A program made the position numbers and the translations under genes. A stretch of 64,000 nucleotides of DNA from Crossaster papposus. Taxonomy: Eukaryota; Echinodermata; Asteroidea; Velatida; Solasteridae. Below the pieces are notes generated by a model. It was not told where the DNA came from and did no database searches. It saw only the letters and a list, made by a program, of their open reading frames with translations. Each line of letters opens with the position of its first letter. Position 1 is the first letter of the stretch. Location: contig JBAIAA010000251.1 in assembly GCA_037893245.1 (NCBI GenBank), positions 2,647,001 to 2,711,000 on the forward strand, written 5' to 3'. Shown piece after piece: positions 32,253 through 43,171 of this stretch.

Positions 32253-34138
32253 TTTTTTTTTTCTTTTAGTAACCTAAACTCCATAGACTTTGTACACGTT
32301 TTTTTGCACAAGTACTTTTGCCAGAAAACAAAGTCATATTTCCATAAAACTTAACCCAAGTGAAGACCCCATAGTAAGCTCGTGCCTAGCAAACATACGT
32401 CATGGTGACGTCATCAGGGATCACGTGACGTCATCTTAAAGGTGCAATTGATTTAATCTTTGAAAATCAATAACAAATCAACCGCAAAAGACCTAAACTT
32501 GATTTTTGTGGCAATAGATAGAATAATTAAGGATCTTCATTTCATCTCATGTGCGTGAAATCACGTGACCCTTCCTTCCGGTCCAAACCGGAAGTGCCTT
32601 ATAATTTAAAACTGGAAAATGATATGAACTTAATTTCAACGATGTTAGTGTCTGGCTAGAATAAACTTTTCAAAAAATTACCGGCGACGTCATAACACGT
32701 TATAGCGCCCTCTAGCGGCAGGTTGAAAAATGGTTAAAATGCATAATTTGTTGGAGTGTGTGGCGAAGTTTGCTGAAATCACTTCATAACCGGTGTATAT
32801 AATCAGCTTCGTGCTAAGAACATATTGAGAAAGAGATTTATTGATGACGTCACCAAACCGGAAGTTACAATGAAAAGACCTTAACACCTTAAAACGTCGC
32901 TTAGACTTTGTACACGTTTTTTTGCACAAGTACTTTTACCAGAAAACAAAGTCGTATTTTCATAAAACTTAACCCAGGTGAAGACCCTATAGAAAAATCG
33001 TGTCTCGCAGACATACGTCATGGTGACGTCATCAGGGGTCACGTGACGTCATCTTAAAGGTGCAATTGCTTTAATCTTTGAAATTCAATAACAAATCAAC
33101 CGCAAAAGGCCTAAACTTGATTTTTGTGGCAATAGATAGAATAATTAAAGATCTTCATTTCAACTCATGTGCGTGAAATCACGTGACCCTTCCTTCCGGT
33201 CCAAACCGGAAGTGCCTTATAATTTAAAACTGAAAAATGATATGAACTTACTTTCAACGATGTTAGTGTCTGGCTAGAATAAACTTTTCAAAATAATTAC
33301 CGGCGACATCATAACACGTTATAGCGCCCTCTAGCGGCAGGTTGACAAATGGTTAAAATGAATAATCTGTTGATGTGTGTGGCGAAGTTTGCTGAAATTA
33401 CTTTATAACCGGTGTATATATAATCAGCTTCGTGCTAAGAACATATTGACAAAGAAATTTATTGATGACGTCACCAAACCGGAAGTTACAATGAAAAGAC
33501 CTTAAAACCTTTTCTGTTAATTACGTCACGATGACGTCATCAAGTGTCAGATTACAAGCAACCAAATATTTCTAAATTTAATCTTTGAAAATCAATATAA
33601 AATCAACTGTAAGAGATCTGATTTAGATTTTTAGGAGAATTGATAGATTAATCCATGGTCTTCATAATTTGTATTACATGCAAAAAGACCTGACCCTTCC
33701 TTCCGGTCCAAACCAGAAGTGCATTATAATTTAAAAGTGGAAAACGATGTAAACTTATTTAAAACGATGTTAGGCGCTGGCTAGGTTATAAGTAAAAACA
33801 AAGTTAACGTTGACTTCATAAAATGTTATAGCGCCCTCTAGCGGCATGTTGACAAATGTTACGTCATATTACGATTATATTTGAATTATTACGTTTTTCG
33901 ACCTTTAAGTCATATCTCAGCAACGGAACGTGCTAACATAACATACGTTTGTATTGTTAGGTGATAGATAGTTGCACAAAAAGTTCAGAAACGTGTGACG
34001 TCATCGTTTTAATCAGTTTGAGTTTATTTTAATCTGTTTAAATTAACTTAAATTCGGTTTTTTTGAAAACAAATACTCTAAAAAAATGGGAATACGAAAA
34101 AGCCCTATGTTCTGTTCCTTGAACAGACGTAGTTCTAG
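32253..34138 (+). mobile_element. Helitron/Helentron-like non-autonomous element, unit 2, head-to-tail with unit 1
   Basis: It follows unit 1 directly but lacks the 5' palindrome. It resumes at the repeated CTTTTAGTAACCTAAAC block and contains further direct repeats (about 32512 and 33130). It closes with the same hairpin (34111-34127) and CTAG (34135-34138). The dimer suggests rolling-circle read-through past the first terminator, or a second insertion. Confidence 0.72.
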
Positions 34139-34330
34139 TTGTCATTATGTTTGAAGGCGCTAGTCGGAAGTCTGGTGTTTATGACTTATTACTTGCGCCC
34201 TCTAACCAAAATACTGACAATTCAGGAGACCGTCGGCCAACATTGGGCAAGAGAGCATAATTGGAAGAGCGTCGTTTTGGTAATCCGGAGGTTAGGGTTC
34301 AAGCCCTGCCTTGCCGATTTCCTTTGTTGA
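34139..34330 (+). repeat. tRNA-derived SINE
   Basis: Degenerate pol III boxes (TAATTGGAAGAGCG and GGTTCAAGCCC) lie at about 34257-34310, preceded by a TGACAATTCAGGAGACC block also found near 5750. It abuts the 3' end of Helitron-like unit 2. From 34331 to 34498 I see nothing recognisable. Confidence 0.65.
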
Positions 34331-34498
34331 CTTTGAAATTTATGCAAATTTACCTAGACAGTTTCCCTGTGTGGTTTATTTGTGTGTTAATAACATAATT
34401 GGTTAATAATTGTCAGCGTCTTAAGTATATTGTATTAATAAACACCTTTAAGAGAGTTTATGACTTCTGATTGGTCGAAACTCGATTACTTTTTTTTA

Positions 34499-34650
34499 AA
34501 GGGTGAGGACCCGGTCATTCACTACTTGATAACGTACCGAGTTGGGATGACCGATGGTAATGGACCTCACCTTCGGCTCGGTCCATTACCATCGGTCATC
34601 CCAAACCCGGTATGTTAACACGCATTAATGACCAAATCCTCACCCTGTTA
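34499..34650. repeat. Fold-back MITE of about 150 bp
   Basis: GGGATGACCGATGGTAATGG is followed 13-20 bases later by its complement, and the arms extend imperfectly to about 65 bp each, with GGTGAGGA-type ends. It lies just before the first recognised exon of the PHD-finger gene. Confidence 0.8.
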
Positions 34651-34677
34651 TCATGGCCCCAATTGTTAACTTTACAG

Positions 34678-37600
34678 GCACATATTCAACAAGATCCAGA
34701 CAGAGTGGTGATTCTGCCAGGAGAAGACACACTAGATCACTCCGTGGACTCCCTTGCGATGACACCCGATGACGATGCTGGAACTCGGGATTCCTTACCT
34801 GATGCTGAAGGTATTATAAGCCTATAGGCCCTATATTAATAATAGAAAAGTAACACATAGAGGTATTAAGTCCTCAAATCCCTGACAATTTTAAGCTTAG
34901 GATTGTTTCCTATTTTAAACACCTGGTTGAAAAGACCTAATGACTTACTGTTTCCAAAAAATAAAAAAGAAAGAAAAAACCCCAAAACTTTGTTTAACAA
35001 CGGACACGACGGAGTACGCACACATTATTTTTTCCTGTCATTTTCATTCAATGTACGATACACGTCGTGTGTTTATAATTACACACAGCACCAATGCTCA
35101 AGTAGTTTCTTATACGTCCGCCAAAGGCAAACACGACTGGAAGCATCACCACACCTAAACAGCTCGAGTTTAATGGGGTCTCAAAAGGGGACCCCCATTT
35201 TTGTAAGGATGGTTGTATGGATTTTTATATCCTACTTTTTTAAAATGCTCTTTCCGGTTAACACCATTTCGTTTAAAAGGCGTTTTGTAGCCCAATTGAG
35301 CACTTGCAGGTGACAGTTTCTTTTAAAATGCATGGACGATATCTGTCTTTAAATTCACAAAGCAACCCTGACAAATTCGACAGTATTTTATTTCCATTTA
35401 CGGAAAATATTGGCAAATGTGTTTCCGTGAGCGTGTAAATATGCGCCCTGTACTTTCTCCCTTTGAATTTGTTTTATGAAATATGTGAGTGCAACTCCAA
35501 TGATTGTATATTTATGAATGAACTAATATTATACCACAATAGACACAGTGACGTTTAATACGTGTTTACTTCAAATTCGTTTTGACGGTGTTGTTTTTTT
35601 ACAAACATTTACAAAGCCAATTTTCTTTCAGATCACAGCCCACCTAAAACGTACTCCATAACATGGGATAACGTTCAAATGATGTCCGAATGCCGTCACC
35701 AAGGCTCTGATGCAGGCAACAAGATGCATATGTGGGCGTTGTCGTTTGCGGCAATTAATCGAATTGAGTTCCCAATCATAGATGTAGAGGATCAAGCCGA
35801 ACTTCGAGCTTCGGAACTTCCGATTTCGATTTTTTTGCCCCAGGTCAGCGACTGGACTGCGCTCCACGAGCACATGTCCATTCTTGTTTCACGGATGCTA
35901 GTTGGAGGAGGCTTGCAGGCACTCAGCCTTATCAAAGACAATGCAGTACAGTGGCACATTCCCCACACGTACGCCAAGGAGTCATCTAAGAAGAGCCAAA
36001 TCGTGAGTTGTAATGTTTGTTTTTGTGCCCCAAATATCTATTCTTGTATTTGTGTAAATATTAAATGCGTTCCATAAAAAATACCTTTGTATCCAGAGGC
36101 ATGTAATCTTATTATCAATTTCTATTCATTATTTTCATTATTTCAAATTCCCTTTTTTGAGCAAAAGAACGAACCTTGTCGTGATAGTTATTATTTCAGC
36201 ACTAGATGTTGCCAACAATTATGTATTATAAACAGTGTCCTCCGGGAATGCCATTACAACAATAGACTTAATGCGTGGTCCCGAAAAGCACAATGGAGCA
36301 TTCAAAAATCAACTTATTTTCAGGCCTTTAAAAACCAAGTTAAACTCAATATATTCCTCATAATTGTTTTATTCATGGACCAGTGGGGTACAGTTTTTTG
36401 TTCACATACTTCACTCCTCCAATGGCAATAAGATAATATTTCTGTACTTTTTGCGGACAGATCAACTTGGGCGTCAAAGATGCAAATCCTTCAACGGTGA
36501 AAGGGGTAATACACATCATGAAATCCCTAAACAAGTACGTCCCCACCAGCGGCAGTAAGGTACTACCCATATGCTGCAACGGCGACCAAATGTCGGTGGA
36601 GAGGAGGGCAAGCGCCAGGGCAGCCATGTGCGGATCCATTCAACCAATCGGCAGAATGGCTGGGCTGGAACCGACAGCTCAGCAGTTTCACTTTCGAATG
36701 CTGCTAATGCAGGTATTAACGGGGCGACTTTCAAAGCATGTGAAAAGTTCAACAATATACATTTCCGTGTTATAACACACAAAACATTTGTAGATGACAA
36801 AAAAAATTACAGCAACGACTTCAAAAATAATATATAATATTATTATATAATTATAATAACATTATTAATATTTGTGTATATTTTCACATAATAAGGACTA
36901 CATGGACCAGTTTTACTTTCCGGCCAGTGCTGCTCAACGGGGAACATTATTCCACATCAGAGAAAGATTCAAGCACAAAAATGTCAAAAGCAACATTTCA
37001 GCATGTTTTAACCACGCGACCGACTTGCTAAAGATGACAACTGAGACCCTCGTAGTACTGGCTGCCATGAAAGTGCTACAGTTGCAAGACCGAGAGCGCC
37101 TTCCCGAGGAGTGCCCCTCAGCCCAAGCGTCTGTGGAGGACCGTTCAAACTTCATACAAAACACATCGAAAGCAATCATAGACGAGATATGGCCAGACAT
37201 TGACCAAGCCCAACTTGCTGCCTGTGTCCACAGTGATGGGGATAAGTCTACCGATGGAAGCTTTTGCATTTGTGGTGCGGATGAAGGTTAGAGCTCAGTT
37301 AGGATGATTGCATGTAAATATTCGTACATATAAAAAAATAACAGCCACTACAAGCAGGACCTAAAGTTATTTAAAAGTTTTCTTTCATACGGTAAAGAGC
37401 CAAAGTAGACTCTCCGGTACGTATAGCATCTCATTAAGCTAACCGTAATGGGCACAACAATATTTGTTATAATCTTTATGTATAGGTGGCACATGGATTG
37501 AATGCAGCGCAAGAAGCAATTGTCGCGAACATAGGTGGTATCATCTGGCGTGTGTAGTCGTTTTAGAGGAGGAGGCAGATCTGAAAGACGACTGGTGGTG

Positions 37601-39242
37601 CAGTGAGCAATGCAAACCATACAGCATTTTCTGCTGCTGCAGACGTATTATTCCTGACATCACTTATATCGAATGCTCCAGAGGAGAGGAGTGTACTGGT
37701 GCACAGTGGTACCACCACCAATGTGTCGGCGTTTCGAATGTTGCACTAGGTTTGTTCTTTAATACAGATTTGAGTAAATGTTGTGCCATCATTACAATTT
37801 AAAAAAAGAACCACATTGATTGGAAGGATTCACTGTAATGTTATTGTAACTATATAGTTAGTCGCCCGTTTGCCCCATTCCTTTGAGAAACCGGCCACGC
37901 TGTACATCGCAAAACGCGTTTCAAAGGCGGCAGTATACAAATACAGCATTATTATTATTATTATTTTATTTGTTTACTTCCCATGCGCGCGGCGGATCTG
38001 CGGAATTGGCCAATGACGCGCTCATGAATATTTATGAGGTGTAGTAATTCAAACTATGATAACTCGTGTTAACTTGTTGTTTTCGCAGATGATGACTGGT
38101 TTTGTTGCGCCGAATGCTATGAAGCACGGCCAGACAAAGACACAATTGATAGTACAAGGGAGTACACAAGAGCACTGCTGTGGCATGGTCTCTTCTACTT
38201 GTGCACCGTAGACGCTGAAAGAGAAAACAACGGTCCAGAGTTGTTACGCCAGTGGAAACTGTACGTCCCACAGCTGTTCGACAGGAGGCACCACAAATAC
38301 ATGGGCCTGGCTCATCGACTTTTAGCAGGTTTGTTAGAATACAAACTTTCCACTGTGGTTTATTTTTTACTACATTTAGTCATTTTAAACAATGTTCATT
38401 AAATTTAACCGATTTTAACAAACGTTTGGTAAATTTACTAATTTTAATTAACCGTAGGTTACTAGGCGAACAACACAGTTTGTTAAAAAATTGATACATT
38501 GGTCTGGTAAAATATACCCAACATTTGGCAACTTTAAAAAAGGTACACATTGTTTGTTAAAACTGTAACCTAATATTTTAACCTGGTTTAACTATTTTCT
38601 TTGGAATATAGGCGTTAATGGATGACTTCCTGACCGCATCGCACACGATATAACTTGGAACAGAACAGCAAACATCACCAGGAGACCTGGAAGAAACATT
38701 GCCCTCGACCTTCTGAATGAATTCGAAAACAATGAATTCAAGAGTAAGAACTTCTACATTATTTAGAACAATTCCTCTTTCTGGTGTTAACAAATCTGCT
38801 CCTTATACATTAAAGCGCATACATATTGTGTATGTTTTTTTTGTCTACATTCCTTTTTGTATTTAATGATAGTGGTATTAACTTATAACATCTATTCGTA
38901 GACACACTGAAACGTGCCAGAGGAAATTATACAGATGTGCACATTCAGCGGGTGAGCAGGATAACGGGAAGCCTAGGAACGTCTCTGAGAAAAATGTTTA
39001 CAGAGCAACTCCTGCAACGCTACTTTGCCAAGTCAAACAAGACAAGATCATCTAATCTTGGTGACATCAAGTGTGTCGAGATGTTGCAGAACGAGCGGCT
39101 CTTTGACGACACACCCGGTAGGTCGCACAGGTCGTTCAAGGGATTTTGCAACCGGGTACAACTCAAGAAACCAACAAAACTGCGGGAGAAGCTGGTGAAA
39201 TGTAGCCGTGATCTGGACCATGAGAGGAAACTTATTAAGTAA
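34678..39242 (+). CDS. Transposase-like (DUF6589-like) protein with two PHD fingers, 8 exons, one in-frame stop
   Basis: The exons are 34678-34810, 35632-36002, 36461-36712, 36896-37286, 37486-37749, 38089-38328, 38612-38743 and 38902-39242. Every junction is phase-consistent; most use GT-AG, and exon 4 has an AAG acceptor. Exon 2 carries ITWDNVQ and HMWALSFAAINR. Exon 3 carries GDQMSVERR and FHFRMLL, which I align with the Academ-type transposase at 43877-47290. PHD finger 1 spans exons 4-5 (CICG to WWCSEQC), and finger 2 spans exons 5-6 (CCCRR to FCCAEC). Exon 7 has NRTAN and NIALDLLNEFENN, typical of DUF6589 as I remember it. A TGA at 38623-38625 interrupts exon 7, where TGG is likely. PHD fingers would read histone tails, perhaps steering insertion. 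The gene converges on RecQ gene 2 (125 bp apart). The 5' end may be incomplete. Confidence 0.72.
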
Positions 39243-40231
39243 TTTGGTCTTGATGTTGTAGTCAAAGTAGAAGGGTCCTTATTTGAAATAAAATCATAAA
39301 TACTATTTGGCATTGATCCCCAAGTACGATTCAAGACTTACGTTATTGACACCATTACTATACGGTACTAAACCTGTGGTTGCTCGTGACCCTCATTTTG
39401 GTCACAATAGCAGCAGCATTTTGCGGATGACTGCGCGGATTTGGCAATTTCTTGGTAGACAACCTTGTTTAGGATGAACTCCCGGACACACCTTACTTTT
39501 AAAGGATCCAAAAGATCCTTTACGGCTTGCTGTGTCCGTTGGCAGCTTTTGGGTGTGAACCAAAGTTTGGCCTCTGAGGGTGCACCATCTCGACCCACTC
39601 TACCAATCTGCTGCCATAGCTCGGCCATGGAAGACGGAGCCCCCCAAACAACAACATACTTTATGTCGGCCACGTCGATACCCATTCCAAATGCGGATGT
39701 GCATAGGATGCACCGAATCACAGAATCCTTTTTGCTGAACACATCAAGTATTTGGCGTCGGTCGGTATCATACAGAGACCCATGATATAGTTGAAGCATG
39801 AGTCGGGTTCTGTCAGGAACACCATCAGCGAAAGCCATGTCCTCCAAATTTAATCGGAGGTCGCTGTAGGCACGTGCCAGTGTTGCTAATGACCTGTAAA
39901 TTAATGGTGTCAATAAGAACAGAATCAGATTTTTTTTTAAAGTTTTTATTTTAATTTTATAATATTTAACGTTATAGAAATATTTAAGCACAAGTAAAAT
40001 TGCAAAATCTGGTATGGGAATTACAGTCAAGTCCTCATGCTCATCGAAGAAACATACACAATGTATCACTAAGATAATGAGAGTGTTGTTGGCTGATTTT
40101 AAACACTGTTTAATACCATCCAACCACATATTCACATTCATAAATACCTTTTTTTGGTGTGAAATTCCGCAAAATAAATTGATGAAATCAGTTTTCAAAA
40201 TCCTATGTACAAAACATAGGCCACTCAATAT

Positions 40232-40432
40232 AATGTATATGAAGGCCGGTTCGTATACTTCACGCAAATGCAGACGCGAAGCGAATTTTACGTAACCACA
40301 AATTCGCGGCGAAATTCATCAGAGTTGAAAATAAAAGTGTTGAAAGATTTAGAAACGGCAGATCGAAAAGTTATCATGGCGTTACAAATTTGTCTTCGCT
40401 CATACAATAAACCGGCCTTCATACTTGATGCG
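40232..40432. repeat. MITE with GAAGGCCGGTT ends
   Basis: ATGAAGGCCGGTT near 40236 and its complement ending near 40427 are inverted, with about 190 bp between. It lies in an intron of RecQ gene 2. Confidence 0.6.
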
Positions 40433-42101
40433 AAAGCGAATTGTAAGCGAATTCGACAACTTCGCATGCAGGATTGTGTAATTTATGGGTAATTCCAAGT
40501 TTCTCTCGTGCCCACCGCCCATACTGGGCGTTGGGAAGCGCTCATAAAGTCATACACAATTCGCTTAAATTTAAGCTCTGATTTGATAGATTTTGTATGA
40601 ACTCAGCTGCAATTCAAAAGATCACGGTACGCTACCCATAATACCGCGCGTTTCCTTCACATATTTCTGTGAAGTCATGTTTGAAGTAGTGTATAATTAT
40701 TGTTGAACAAAAGCGTGGTAAAATTAAAATTGTTATTTGTTTCGACGTATTTTACCCAAAAGGTAATTATGAATGGGAAGAAATATAAGTGAATGGAAAC
40801 CGATAAACCACATTCCCTTATTTATGAAATGAACCATACTTACCCATTAACATATACCACACACTTGGGCGTCAATATTTTTGTCTGCCGCAGTAAGCTC
40901 ACATACCATTGCATCTCCTGAACGAGAGAGGGTCGCGGTTTTTTCACGGACAGATATAGGTCTACATGGAAGCATGGAGGAATACACAAATACACAACAT
41001 GAGTCGATTGTCATTAAATTAATTATTGGAAGCTTTGAAGTACAAAGTCATGATGGTTCTTCAATGTTCAAACAAACATCCCTCTCATTCCGTGTTTATT
41101 CCTCTTATTCCATTTTGTTATGTGAAAAATAAAGTGAAGTGAAGAACAAAGGTTATTGTGAAGGGCAGCTTACCTGTCTGGACTTGCGAACACTTCACAA
41201 AGCTCACTCTTCTCGACATGCAGAATGTCCAAAACCCTCTCTAGATGCGCTTGAGTCAAAGTTGCTGTTAACAACAGCAGGGGCACTTTATCAAACATGC
41301 TGCGCAGTAGGCCGAGTGCCTTAAACGAAGGTCTGAAGGTGTCACCCCTGTATAGCAATAAATCACGTATAGTTTTGCCTGGGTTAAAAAAAATTGCAAA
41401 TATTCATGCAAATGTTATTTGTATGAAATATGTGATGACATTGGATTACCATGTGCTTGACTTCTATTATAGTCTTCAATATTATTACAAAGTATTTATG
41501 TTTTTAGAAGTAATTCCGATCTCTTCAACCAGCACATAAATACTGCTTGAACCCTTTTGATATTGAGGAAACTGTTTATGTAGCTATATGATTTGTATAT
41601 ACGTAAATCGCAGATATGTTTTTTCTTTATTTACCATTTACCATAGGCCTACTTACCAATCTGCTAAAGTATGTACCTCATCTATAGCTACAAGGCACGG
41701 TTTTTTTTGGTAGACGGTAGTGTCAATTTCTTTCAGCCAACCTCCCAATGCTTCCGGGAAAGTGAGGATTATTTTAACATCCCCTCTCTTTACATCTGCA
41801 ATGAAAATTAGATCTAATGTGTTTAAAATATCGTTAAATTTGACACTGCATTTCAGTGAAGGGGCCGACATGGAATATCCAAATCGTACAAAATAATTGC
41901 TAGTTTTCGGCATTTTAAGAGACAAACGGAAATCCACATTGTTTAAAGGATGCGGATACATTTCAAGGCTACACCACGATGACAATATTTGGAGAGAATG
42001 TGTTTATTTCAAAAGTAAATAATGTTGCAGGGAAGTAGTTTGTTTACTGGGAAAACGTTAAAGGGTGTTTAATTATGTTTATTTGGTGACAGTACATGTA
42101 T

Positions 42102-42777
42102 GGCTGTCCAAAGTTGTCAACATTTTTAAGGTCGTACAGAGCGTACTACTTTTCAAGACCCCCCTCCCTCCCCCCAAAGTAGTACTTTTCAACATTTAGT
42201 CCAAACACCGGTAGAGCGCGGTGGGGCATTGCGTGCAAGATGTCTAGCACAGCTAGGGAACGAGTCGCAGTAAAGTCGTGTCAAAGGTTATTCATTTACG
42301 CTTGGCACATTCGCGCGCTTATTCAGGGTTAGTATATAGGGCATCAATACATGTGTGGATGTACACCGCATGGTTAACGTTGCGCTATACGAAATCGTTG
42401 CCAACTCGGTCGCCGCGGCGTGTAGGGCGGGCGGCGTCAAAGGTATCTCATCCTCGCAAGCTACGTACTGTATAGCTAGCCAGGGACGCATCGGATTTTT
42501 TTTCTCGGAGTTGCATAGCTGCTAACAAGGTATAACCTGCCGAAGCAATCATTTTTGAACAGCGGACTATTTGTATCGCTTCTGATTTTAACGTTGGAAA
42601 TTCTTTCGAGATAAAAAAAGAAGGAAACAAAACCAATCATATAGTTTTCCTTTGCTGATTGTACGGTACAAAATCAACATTTTATTTACAATTTAAAGTC
42701 GTACGCGGCCTCCGACCCCCCTCCCCCCTGTCGTACGCTTTGTACGACCATTAAAATGTTGAAAACTTTGGACGGCC
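42102..42777. mobile_element. MITE with GGCCGTCCAAAG inverted ends, complete copy
   Basis: The left terminus GGCTGTCCAAAGTTGTCAAC and the complement of the right terminus GGCCGTCCAAAGTTTTCAAC match for about 45 bp, through GGTCGTACA. The body is shared with 29500-30770. It lies in an intron of RecQ gene 2 and I found no clear target duplication. Confidence 0.75.
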
Positions 42778-43171
42778 CCTAATAAACATTCTTCGACAAT
42801 AGTCTTTGCCATATTCGTGGAGTCAGACTGCTTATGCTGTTATAATGTGTCCATAACAATCACATGTATTGATTTATAGATTCGGTTAAGAAAAAGGAAA
42901 TATTTTACTAGAAAAAACAAACCAAAAACTTACGTTCGCGGTCCTCAAAGATCATATATGTGGTTAGGGCGACTGCAGAAACACCCTTTTCCCGCAAATG
43001 ACCAACTTGGTCCGCCGTCAAGGCCTTAAGCGGACTGATCACAATTGCCAACTTATCATCTCCTAACAATGGTGGAATGGTGTATGTAAAAGTTTTTCCA
43101 AAGCCAGTAGGAAGAATAGCAATGGTGTTTCTCCCCGAACAAACATGGTTCAGTACTTCAAGTTGTAGTCC

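Larger units (their letters stand above)
39368..43171 (-). pseudogene. RecQ-like DNA helicase gene 2, cut by an Academ-type element
   Basis: The recognised exons are 43171-42934, 41795-41657, 41347-41174, probably one around 40150-40060, and 39893-39368. Motifs in order: QLEVLNHV and LPTGFGKT (Walker A), AIDEVHTLADW (DEVH box), LLLTATLT, SAFGMGIDVADI and QQIGRVGRDG. A CCCYC cysteine cluster lies near the stop. Donors and acceptors are GT/AG. The first exon's splice acceptor (TTTTTTGCCTAG in sense) now lies beyond 47586, separated by the 4.4 kb element at 43172-47586. The ATG exon was not found with confidence. The gene ends 125 bp from the convergent PHD-finger gene, suggesting one module. 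Relative to gene 1 the motifs differ throughout, so these are separate families and not a recent duplication. Confidence 0.75.

Noticed and set aside
40875..40980. Helicase exon on the minus strand
   Set aside because: A possible acceptor and donor exist, but the peptide (PISVREKTATLSRSG) does not match the RecQ segment expected there.
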